Positions 17,144-25,261 of a stretch of DNA of 64,000 bases are shown here, piece by piece. Numbering within the stretch: the first letter of the stretch is position 1; each line of letters begins with the position of its first letter. This DNA comes from Gardnerella greenwoodii 00703Dmash (GTDB lineage: Bacteria; Actinomycetota; Actinomycetes; Actinomycetales; Bifidobacteriaceae). The stretch covers positions 1-64,000 of the forward strand of contig NZ_ADEV01000009.1 in NCBI RefSeq assembly GCF_000263635.1. Reading direction: 5' to 3'. A program made the position numbers and the translations under genes. The notes under the pieces are model-generated. The model was not told where the DNA came from and searched no databases. It worked only from the letters and a program-made list of their open reading frames with translations.

Positions 17144-19084
17144 ATGGATGGTACGCATCAGCAAAACGAACTTATTGCTGGCAGAAAATTAGTTGAACAA
17201 GCCCAACAACGAAACATAAAGAGCCTTATGAAAAAACCTAATGATTCCCACTTAGAAGAGCCGCTACTTGAATTGAAGAATGTGTCTTTTCAATACGGTA
17301 CAAATCGTAGTGAAAATACTTCAAGCGTTGAAGATAATACGTATGCGCTTAATCGAGTAAATCTTAAAATTTACCCTGGTGAATTTGTTGGAATTATTGG
17401 ACCTTCTGGCTCTGGTAAAACAACTCTTGCTTCGCTTTTTTCTGGTGCTATTCCTCACCATTATTCGGGAAACTTTTGTGGAACTGTAAGTATTGCTGGT
17501 CATGACACTACAACTCTTGAACTAACTAATATTGCTTGCTTAATAGGTTCAGTTATTCAAGATATTGATGCTCAAATGGTTGCTGCGAACGTGGAAGATG
17601 AGCTGCTTTTTGGATTGGAAAATTTTGGTGTTCCTCACGATGAAATCCCTAATCGTATAGTTAGCTCTTTAGAAACTGTTGGCATTAGCGATTTGCGCAA
17701 TCGAGATCTAGATACACTGTCTGGCGGTCAGAAGCAGAAAGTTGCTATTGCTGCAATTTTGGCGCTGAAACCTAAAGTTTTAGTGCTGGATGAACCAACA
17801 TGTGCGTTGGATCCTGTATCTTCCCGCATGATTTTTTCTATTCTTCAAAATCTTAATAAAAAATTTGGTATTACTATTGTTGTTATCGAGCAAAAAGTTG
17901 CTTTATTAAGCGAATATTGTAAACGTCTTATAGTGCTTTCTAAAGGTGAGCTCGTTCTTGATGCTCCTGTTTCTTTAGCTCTTAAAGACATTGATTTACT
18001 TCGTAAAGTTGGTATTAACTATCCTCGTACTACTCACTTAATTAAGCAGTTGCAAGATGAGCAAATTTGTAATCCTTCTGAACTTACTGTTGGCGTGGAA
18101 GAAACTGTAAATACTATTGTTAAAACATTACGTACGGATTATTCTAAACTTTCTAATTCAAATAACTCGAATAATGCAGAATCTTCTTTAGAGTCCAGTA
18201 AAGAAACTTTTATAAAAGCTAATAATTTAGATAATTCTAACAAGCCATGCCTTTCAATAAATAATGTGAGTTTTGCTTATGCGAATGGCGTTAAAGCTCT
18301 AAAAGATGTTTCATTTAATGCAAATAGCGGTGAATTAATTGCTTTAATTGGAAGAAACGGTGCTGGAAAAACAACAATTACAAAGATTATTAATGGCTTA
18401 TTAAGACCTACAGAAGGTAGTGTGGAAATAGATGGTATCGATACTAAGTCGCTTCGCATTAGTCAAATAGCAAAATATGTATCTACCTTATTCCAAAATC
18501 CTGATCGTCAACTTTGTAAAAGAACTGTTCTTGAAGAAGTAGCTTTTAGCTGTGAATTAATCGGTGAAGATCCTAGCCAAGCTCAAGAGCATGCAATGCA
18601 GATTATTGAAAAGCTTAATCTTAACCCGAAAGATATTCCATTTATGCTTTCTAGAGGTCAGCGTCAAATGGTTGCTTTGGCTGCAACTGTTGTAACGCGT
18701 CCTAAAATTCTTGTTCTTGATGAGCCTACATGCGGACTTGACTACAATGAGTGCATGAAAATTATGCAAGTAGTTAAAGATTTGAGAGATCACGGTTGCT
18801 GCGTGATTATGGTTTGTCACGATATGGAAGTTGTTCTTGATTATGCAACACGATTGATAGTTATTAATGACGGAAAGCTTATTATTGACGGATTGGCAAA
18901 AGATGTGTTTGAAAAACCAGAAGTTTGCGATGCTGCTGCATTGTATCCGCCATTATTGTGTTCTGTTTCTCAAGGCTTAGTTGCGAATGGTTTTGAAAAT
19001 TGTAGGGGATTGTACATTAGATCTCTATTAGTGCAAGCGTTGAGTGGTAAAAATAGTACGCAAAATGAGCAGAAACAAAGGTAA
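17144..19084 (+). CDS. ECF transporter double ATPase (EcfA-EcfA' fusion)
   Basis: Hydrolyses ATP to drive the ECF importer from the cytoplasmic face. Two ABC domains are fused. The first (about 40-280) has Walker A GPSGSGKTT near 86, signature LSGGQ near 192 and Walker B VLVLDEPT. The second (about 360-600) has GRNGAGKTT near 403, a variant signature LSRGQ near 502 and ILVLDEPTCG. They are joined by a Ser/Asn-rich linker (about 325-355). The 646 residues contain no tryptophan. No good ribosome site precedes the ATG at 17144, and an ATG at 17228 is a possible alternative. EcfT begins 12 nt after the stop, so the two genes are certainly coupled. Confidence 0.88.
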   Translation: MDGTHQQNELIAGRKLVEQAQQRNIKSLMKKPNDSHLEEPLLELKNVSFQYGTNRSENTSSVEDNTYALNRVNLKIYPGEFVGIIGPSGSGKTTLASLFSGAIPHHYSGNFCGTVSIAGHDTTTLELTNIACLIGSVIQDIDAQMVAANVEDELLFGLENFGVPHDEIPNRIVSSLETVGISDLRNRDLDTLSGGQKQKVAIAAILALKPKVLVLDEPTCALDPVSSRMIFSILQNLNKKFGITIVVIEQKVALLSEYCKRLIVLSKGELVLDAPVSLALKDIDLLRKVGINYPRTTHLIKQLQDEQICNPSELTVGVEETVNTIVKTLRTDYSKLSNSNNSNNAESSLESSKETFIKANNLDNSNKPCLSINNVSFAYANGVKALKDVSFNANSGELIALIGRNGAGKTTITKIINGLLRPTEGSVEIDGIDTKSLRISQIAKYVSTLFQNPDRQLCKRTVLEEVAFSCELIGEDPSQAQEHAMQIIEKLNLNPKDIPFMLSRGQRQMVALAATVVTRPKILVLDEPTCGLDYNECMKIMQVVKDLRDHGCCVIMVCHDMEVVLDYATRLIVINDGKLIIDGLAKDVFEKPEVCDAAALYPPLLCSVSQGLVANGFENCRGLYIRSLLVQALSGKNSTQNEQKQR

Positions 19085-19096
19085 AGGTAGGTTGGC

Positions 19097-19870
19097 ATGC
19101 AAACAAAACTTTTAACTTATCAACATGGCAATACCATATTTCATAAAGCTAATCCTATTGCAAAGCTTATTCTTGCTGCCAGTGTTGTAATAAGCGTTTT
19201 TATTGCAAAACAGTACACTGTGCTTATTGCTCTTGCTGTACTTATTCTTATTGCAATGGCTTGTGCTCATGTTGTAAAAGCTTTATTAAACCTTATTAAA
19301 GCAATGATAATAATTGCTTGTGTTATGTTTGTTATGCAAACAGTTATTGCTCAAAAAGGTCATTATATTTTCCTGTGGTTTACTCAAAACGGTATGGATA
19401 TTGGTGCAAAAGCAGCTTTGCGACTCTTCTGTTTTGCTCTTCCGCTAGTAAGCGTGCTAATGGTTACTAAATTAAACGATCTTGCAAACGCAGTAGTTCA
19501 ATATTTGCATGTGCCATACTGCTACGCTTTTACTATTACTACTGCAGTCCGTTTTGTGCCTATTTTTTCTTACGAAATGACACAAATTACAGAAGCGCAA
19601 ATGGCGCGTGGTGTTGAGTACGATACTAAAAATCCTTTTAAGAAATTACAGTTGATGATGCCACTTATTGTGCCACTTTTAGTAACTTCAGTTCGTAAGG
19701 CGGACAGTTGTGCGCTCGCTGCTGAAGAACGTGGTTTTTATTTACGCACCCGCAAATCTTCTTACTATAGTTATCCTTTTGGGTGGAGAGGATTTGTTTT
19801 TATATTTATTTCCGCACTTATTATTGCTTTGCCAATAGTTACTTCAATCTTTTTGCCTAATCTTGTATGA
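19097..19870 (+). CDS. ecfT: ECF transporter transmembrane component EcfT
   Basis: A 257-residue membrane scaffold that links the ATPases to the S component. It has several hydrophobic helices (about 20-130 and 225-250) and the two Ala-Arg-Gly-type coupling motifs of the family: MARGVEYD near 170 and AAEERGF near 210. The sequence between them, KADSCALAAEERG, is typical. It has only two Trp. The start follows AAAGGTAGG, 12 nt after the ATPase gene. With the S component and ATPase it forms a complete dedicated ECF transporter. Confidence 0.88.
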   Translation: MQTKLLTYQHGNTIFHKANPIAKLILAASVVISVFIAKQYTVLIALAVLILIAMACAHVVKALLNLIKAMIIIACVMFVMQTVIAQKGHYIFLWFTQNGMDIGAKAALRLFCFALPLVSVLMVTKLNDLANAVVQYLHVPYCYAFTITTAVRFVPIFSYEMTQITEAQMARGVEYDTKNPFKKLQLMMPLIVPLLVTSVRKADSCALAAEERGFYLRTRKSSYYSYPFGWRGFVFIFISALIIALPIVTSIFLPNLV

Positions 19871-19909
19871 AGCATTTATGTAATTAGCAAATAGTTTAAG
19901 AGGCTAATA

Positions 19910-20998
19910 ATGAAAAGTGTAAAAGTTTGGATTAAAGGTGCAAGAATTTACACTCTGCCAATAGGCTTAGTTCCTGTTGTTATGGCATTCGCGATTTCTC
20001 TTAGAATGATGCGTTTTTCGCATTTTGAGAAACCAATTATTAGTTTTGTGCAATGTTTTATACAATTTTTTCTATGCTGTGCGGTTGCAGTATTTATGCA
20101 GATTGCTGTTAATTATGCGAATGATTATTGTGACGGCTTGAATGGCTTAGACGAGAATCGTAAGTTTCGCCCTGTGAGTAAAAGTAAAAATTCTAAGCCG
20201 TTATGCGATGTATCGTGGCGTCTTGCGGATGCTGGTATTAAGTCAGAATCTGTGCTTAAAGCGGTAATAGTTTCTGCTTTGATTTCTTGCATTGCGGGCT
20301 TGCTTATTGTTTTTAGCACGGGAATATTGTGGTTTATTCCACTTGGAATTGCCTGCATTGCTGCAGCGTGGTTTTATGCAGGAGGAAAGCATCCTTATGG
20401 TTATAAAGGTTTTGGAGAATTAAGCGCTTTTGTGTTTTTTGGCCCTGTTCCTTTTATTGGATCTTTATGTGCAATAACGCATGGCATAGGTGTTCAAGCC
20501 AACAATATTTTTATTAATAGTCCATTAATGATTTTGGCTTGTGTTTTAATGTCATTTATTCCTGGAGCTTATTCTGCATGCTTAATGATGGTGAACAATC
20601 TTCGAGATATTGCAAGTGATAAAGAGCATGGAAAAATAACTGTGATGATAAGGCTTGGAGAGCAAAGCGGTAGACGTTTATGTGCTGCAGCGAGTATTGT
20701 TGCGGCTCTTTTGTTGTTAGCGTATTCGGTTTCAATTATTGTTTTTCCTTTTGAAGTTCCTTCAATATGGAGCTTTTATAGTTCTGAAGTTTTCTTCAGT
20801 TTTAGTGAGTTTATACGCAATATTTCATTGCACCTATTTTTTGCTATTTTTCAGTGGTTTATATTGGTAGCTCTTGTAATAAAAGCGTATAAATTTGCCA
20901 AATGTATACTTAAAGGTGACTATAAGAATTCTTTTGCGCTTTGCGTTGCTCAAGCCATTTTTGCATCTGCAGTAGTACTGTTGTCTGCGATTATATAA
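19910..20998 (+). CDS. UbiA-family prenyltransferase, MenA-like
   Basis: A polyprenyl transferase of the UbiA superfamily. MenA members attach the isoprenoid tail to 1,4-dihydroxy-2-naphthoate in menaquinone synthesis. The 362-residue membrane protein has about eight to nine hydrophobic helices. Two Asp-rich Mg-diphosphate motifs are visible: NDYCDGLNGLDENR near 69 and NNLRDIASDKEHGK near 229. RLGEQSGRR after the second motif is also MenA-like. It starts 40 nt after ecfT and may be transcribed with it, although no functional link is obvious. No other menaquinone gene occurs in the window. The substrate could be scavenged naphthoate or something else. Confidence 0.72.
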   Translation: MKSVKVWIKGARIYTLPIGLVPVVMAFAISLRMMRFSHFEKPIISFVQCFIQFFLCCAVAVFMQIAVNYANDYCDGLNGLDENRKFRPVSKSKNSKPLCDVSWRLADAGIKSESVLKAVIVSALISCIAGLLIVFSTGILWFIPLGIACIAAAWFYAGGKHPYGYKGFGELSAFVFFGPVPFIGSLCAITHGIGVQANNIFINSPLMILACVLMSFIPGAYSACLMMVNNLRDIASDKEHGKITVMIRLGEQSGRRLCAAASIVAALLLLAYSVSIIVFPFEVPSIWSFYSSEVFFSFSEFIRNISLHLFFAIFQWFILVALVIKAYKFAKCILKGDYKNSFALCVAQAIFASAVVLLSAII

Positions 20999-21223
20999 AT
21001 AAGCAAAATAGCGCGAATTTGTGCATTCTTTCGCGAGTCTCGTGAATCTTATGGTATCATTGATTGACACAAACATTGGGCGCGTGCGGTTTTAGTGACA
21101 TGCAAATCGCGTTATGATGCGTGATTCTACTGGTGTTTGTGAACGTGCTGTTGCGTAGTCGTCATGTTAAAGATGCATGGCGGTGTTGCCCTGTTTATGC
21201 GGCAATGAAATGAGGTTGTGAAT

Positions 21224-22012
21224 ATGCCAGTTACGAAAAGGAATGAAGGGACAGAGCAAACGATGCCTGAAATACTTACTGATGATGAGCTTCGTAAGGC
21301 TGCTGATGCAGAAGCTGCGAAGAACGAGTCTGAAGATAAGAAATCTAACAATATTCGCACTGTTGTTGTTGCAGAAGATGAATCTGTTAATCGCATGGAT
21401 TTAGTAGCTATGCTTGAAGATAACGGTTATCAGGTTGTAGGTCAGGCAGCTAATGGTCAGGAAGCTATTGAGTTGACTCGTGAGCATCATCCTGATGTTG
21501 TGTGCATGGACGTTAAGATGCCTGTTATGGATGGTATTACTGCTGCAGCAACTATTTGTGATGAAAACATTGCGCCAGTTGTTATGCTCACTGCTTTTTC
21601 GCAGGCAGATTTAGTAAAACAAGCAACAGGCGCCGGTGCAATGGCGTACGTAACTAAGCCATATGAAGAATCTAAGCTTCTTCCAGCTTTGGAAGTTGCT
21701 ATGGGTCGTTTTAGCGAGATCAACGATTTATTAGATAGCGTTGAGCGCACAGAAAATAGATTGCACGATACGGAAGATCAGCTAAAAAAGGCGGAAGAAA
21801 AGCTTAAGAAAGCTGAAGATACATTAGAAGAACGCAAGCTGGTAGATCGAGCTAAGGGTCTTCTTATGGATAAGGCCGGGTTCTCAGAGCAGGGTGCATT
21901 CCGTTGGATTCAAAAAACTTCTATGGATCAGCGTATTCCTAAGAAGCGTCTTGCTTTGGCTATTATTTCAAAGTATAGCGATGATAAAATAGACTCAGAT
22001 TCTGAGGATTAA
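21224..22012 (+). CDS. ANTAR-domain response regulator (PdtaR-like)
   Basis: A two-component regulator with an RNA-binding output, acting on transcription antitermination. A receiver domain (about 42-165) has the phosphate-accepting D96 in CMDVKMPVMDG and the conserved Thr and Lys (MLTAFS, YVTKPYE). A charged coiled coil (about 165-205) follows, then the ANTAR domain (about 205-255) with LVDRAKGLLMDKAG. The N-terminal 40 residues are a polar extension. I chose the ATG at 21224; the GTG two codons earlier and an ATG at 21263 are alternatives. No histidine kinase lies beside it. polA follows, an order I recall in mycobacteria, where pdtaR also lies near polA. Confidence 0.9.
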   Translation: MPVTKRNEGTEQTMPEILTDDELRKAADAEAAKNESEDKKSNNIRTVVVAEDESVNRMDLVAMLEDNGYQVVGQAANGQEAIELTREHHPDVVCMDVKMPVMDGITAAATICDENIAPVVMLTAFSQADLVKQATGAGAMAYVTKPYEESKLLPALEVAMGRFSEINDLLDSVERTENRLHDTEDQLKKAEEKLKKAEDTLEERKLVDRAKGLLMDKAGFSEQGAFRWIQKTSMDQRIPKKRLALAIISKYSDDKIDSDSED

Positions 22013-22119
22013 TAATATTAATCTTAAAAATCTTAAATTTATTAAATCATAACGCTTGTTGTGCTGAATACTATTAGCATAATTTGTAATAATTACGGAA
22101 CGTGGGTGAGTAATCAACA

Positions 22120-25100
22120 GTGGATACCAGCATCGTCGAAGAACATTCTTCTGATTTTAAGAATGAGAAAGGAACGTTGTTGGTCGTTGATGGCCATTCT
22201 CTTGCGTTCCGTGCTTTTTTTGCAGTTTCTGCGGATAATTTTTCTACTCGCTATGGTCAAGCAACCAATTCTGTTTGGGGCTTTATCACTATGCTTTCGC
22301 AAGTGGTAAGAAAAGAAAATCCTGACCGTTTAGCTATTGCTTTTGACGTTAAAGGTGGCACTTTTAGAAATAAGATGCTTCCTCAGTATAAGGGTACGCG
22401 TGAAGCTGCTCCTCAAGAGCTTCTTTCTCAATTGCCTCTTATTCAGCAGATGCTTCGTTTTCTAGATATTACTTATATTGAAAAACCCGGTTATGAGGGT
22501 GATGACGTTATTGGAACACTTGCAACAATGGGCGCTGATTCGGGGTATAGAACTTTAGTTCTTTCTGGAGATCGAGACGCCTTCCAGCTTATTGACGACA
22601 ATATTACAGTTCTTTATCCGGGGCAGCATTTCAAAGATTTGAAACAAATGGATTCTGCTGCCGTTTTAGAAAAATATAATGTTACTCCTAAGCAATATCC
22701 TGATTTAGCTGCTTTAAGAGGCGAAACTGCAGATAATATTCCTGGTGTTCCTGGTGTTGGAGATGGCTATGCTGCCAAATGGATTAACCAGTTCGGCAGC
22801 TTGGAAGATATTATTTCTCATGCAGGTGAGATTACAGGTAAAAAGGGTGAAGCTTTACGAGAAAATATTGATCAGGTTCGTTTGAACCGTCGAGTTAATG
22901 CTTTGGTTCGTGACTTAGATCTTGGTATTAGTGTTGATAATTTGCGTTTTGGTGAAGATATTAATGCTAAGAAATTGGGAGAGTTGTTATCTCAACTTGA
23001 GTTTGGTGAATTAAAAAAGCGTAAGATTCTTAAAGCTTTTAGCCGCACAAATCAGCAATTGCTTGATAACAATATGCGAATTATGCTTTCTTCAACGTAT
23101 GAAGGAAATGTCGAAATAGAGCATTTAAACAGCGGCGAGCAATCAACTTCTGATTCTGAAGATCTTCAAGATGTACTAGAAAATACTAAAGTAAGTCATA
23201 TTAAATCTTTAGAAGATTTACGCGAGTGGGAAACTAGCGTATCTACCTTCCTAGAAGAAGACAATACGAAAGATTCTTCGCGAGATGATTCTTCTTTAGA
23301 TGCAGAAAAACTTATTGATAATGAGCAAAAATGTGCAGATTTAATATTAAATAATCGCGAATTAGTTGTATATGCTCATGAAAGTAGCTGCCAGTCAAAG
23401 CATCGTTTTGGTTTAAAAGCAGACTGTTTATTGCTGCTTGTTAAGGGTAGTGCAGCGCTAATTTATGCTTCAGACTTGCATGTAGAGGGAAATTCATTAC
23501 TTGAAGCGTTAAGAGAATTTTTGCAAAAATATGCTTCTTCAATAGTTTTGCACGATTATAAAAAGCATTTAGGATTGTTGTCATCTTTGAAATTAGTTGA
23601 TTGCGAAGATCCTAGTATTACGCCTCTTCTTGACACAAGATTGGCTTCATATTTGCTTGAGCCTGATTTTCGCGCTGAAACGCTTGAAAATATGGCAGAA
23701 CATTATTTAGATATTTCAAGCGATGATGAAGATTTGGATAATCAGGAAGCTAAGCAGGGTGAGCTTGATCTTTTACTTGATGATTCGTCAGCTTTAGATG
23801 AAGCTAAAACAAGTGAAGAAGAAACGCAAAAATTTGAAGGTAAAATTTTAAGAACTGCTGTTCTTACGCGTCTTTTAGCTATTCAATTTGCGCCAAAATT
23901 GGATTCTAGAAAACAAACAGGTTTGATGTCAAACTTGGAAATGCCTATTTCAAGAGTTTTGCGAGGATTAGAAGATGTTGGTGCTGCTGTAGATATGCAG
24001 CGTTTAAGTAGCATGTTCCAGCAATTTTCTTCCGATGCTGAATTTGCTCAGAATATGGCTTGGCAGGCTGCGGGAAATCGTGTGAATTTGCAAAGTCCTA
24101 AGCAATTGCAGCAAATACTGTTTGATCATTTTGCTCTTAAACCAACTAGGCGCACAAAAAACGGTTCTTACACTACTAATGCTGAAGCTTTGCAAGCAAT
24201 GTATGCGAAACTTGATCCTGAAGAACCTGCAAGCCAATTTTTGGGTGCTCTGCTTAGTCATCGTGAGAAAAATAAGTTAAAGCAAATAGTGCAAAGCTTA
24301 ATTGATGCTGCTCATTATGACGATAAACGTATTCATACAAGATTTGAGCAGACTATTGCTGCAACAGGCAGATTAAGTTCTGCAGATCCGAATTTGCAAA
24401 ATATTCCTAATCGTAATGCTGCTGGTCGTGAAATCCGTGCAGCGTTTGTTCCAGGTGAAGATTTTGAATATTTAATGAGCTGTGATTATTCTCAAGTTGA
24501 GTTGCGTATTATGGCTCATGCTTCTCATGATGAAACTCTTATTAAAGCGTTCTGCTCTGGTGCGGATTTTCATAAATATGTGGCAAGTCTGGTTTATCAA
24601 ATACCTGTAGATCAAGTTAGTAGTGACCAGCGTTCTCACGTAAAAGCTATGAGCTACGGTTTGGCGTACGGATTGAGCACTTATGGTTTGGCAAAACAAC
24701 TTTCTATTACGCCGTCTGCTGCTGAAGTATTGAAAAATAAGTATTTTGATACTTTTGGAAAAGTTCATGATTACTTGGAGTCTTTGGTTTTAAAAGCTAA
24801 AGAACTTGGGTATACAGAAACAATGTTTGGTAGGCGTAGGTATTTCCCACAGTTGTCGTCAAATAATCGTGCAGCTCGCGAAGCTGCCGAGCGTGGAGCT
24901 TTAAATGCTCCAATTCAAGGAACTGCAGCCGATATTATGAAGCTTGCAATGATACGTGTTGATAAAGGTTTACGAAATTCTAAATTGGCAAGTCGCGTAA
25001 TTTTACAAATTCACGATGAATTAATTTTGGAAATTGCGCACGGAGAAAAAGATAGCGTAGAAAATATTGTGCGAGAAGCTATGGAACATGCAGTTAATTT

Positions 25101-25161
25101 AGATGTTCCGCTTAATGTATCAACTGGCGTTGGTGTTGATTGGCAATTAGCAGCTCATTAA
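22120..25161 (+). CDS. polA: DNA polymerase I
   Basis: Repairs DNA and removes Okazaki primers. The 5'-nuclease domain (1-300) carries VVDGHSLAFRAFFA, the metal-binding GYEGDDVIGTLA and SGDRDAFQLID. The polymerase domain (about 600-1013) carries motif A DYSQVELRIMAH, motif B RSHVKAMSYGLAYG and motif C QIHDELILE. The middle proofreading domain is degenerate, as in other actinobacteria, with two acidic Ser/Asp-rich stretches (about 345-430 and 540-575). These make the protein longer (1,013) than the usual 880-930. The GTG at 22120 lacks a strong ribosome site. A TTG at 22177 just before LVVDGHS, with GAGAAAGGA upstream, is a possible alternative start. Confidence 0.95.
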   Translation: MDTSIVEEHSSDFKNEKGTLLVVDGHSLAFRAFFAVSADNFSTRYGQATNSVWGFITMLSQVVRKENPDRLAIAFDVKGGTFRNKMLPQYKGTREAAPQELLSQLPLIQQMLRFLDITYIEKPGYEGDDVIGTLATMGADSGYRTLVLSGDRDAFQLIDDNITVLYPGQHFKDLKQMDSAAVLEKYNVTPKQYPDLAALRGETADNIPGVPGVGDGYAAKWINQFGSLEDIISHAGEITGKKGEALRENIDQVRLNRRVNALVRDLDLGISVDNLRFGEDINAKKLGELLSQLEFGELKKRKILKAFSRTNQQLLDNNMRIMLSSTYEGNVEIEHLNSGEQSTSDSEDLQDVLENTKVSHIKSLEDLREWETSVSTFLEEDNTKDSSRDDSSLDAEKLIDNEQKCADLILNNRELVVYAHESSCQSKHRFGLKADCLLLLVKGSAALIYASDLHVEGNSLLEALREFLQKYASSIVLHDYKKHLGLLSSLKLVDCEDPSITPLLDTRLASYLLEPDFRAETLENMAEHYLDISSDDEDLDNQEAKQGELDLLLDDSSALDEAKTSEEETQKFEGKILRTAVLTRLLAIQFAPKLDSRKQTGLMSNLEMPISRVLRGLEDVGAAVDMQRLSSMFQQFSSDAEFAQNMAWQAAGNRVNLQSPKQLQQILFDHFALKPTRRTKNGSYTTNAEALQAMYAKLDPEEPASQFLGALLSHREKNKLKQIVQSLIDAAHYDDKRIHTRFEQTIAATGRLSSADPNLQNIPNRNAAGREIRAAFVPGEDFEYLMSCDYSQVELRIMAHASHDETLIKAFCSGADFHKYVASLVYQIPVDQVSSDQRSHVKAMSYGLAYGLSTYGLAKQLSITPSAAEVLKNKYFDTFGKVHDYLESLVLKAKELGYTETMFGRRRYFPQLSSNNRAAREAAERGALNAPIQGTAADIMKLAMIRVDKGLRNSKLASRVILQIHDELILEIAHGEKDSVENIVREAMEHAVNLDVPLNVSTGVGVDWQLAAH

Positions 25162-25249
25162 ATTTTGCATACATTTGAATAAATTTGTATAAATTTTCAT
25201 CTTTTTTCAAATAAAAGCAACATAGCGTGAAAAGTGCGCAAATATATGA

Positions 25250-25255
25250 GATACT
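25250..25255 (+). promoter_or_regulatory. Candidate -10 of glgX (leaderless mRNA)
   Basis: GATACT lies six bases before the glgX ATG. No Shine-Dalgarno-like sequence precedes that ATG, so transcription may start at or next to the start codon. Confidence 0.35.
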
Positions 25256-25261
25256 TATATT

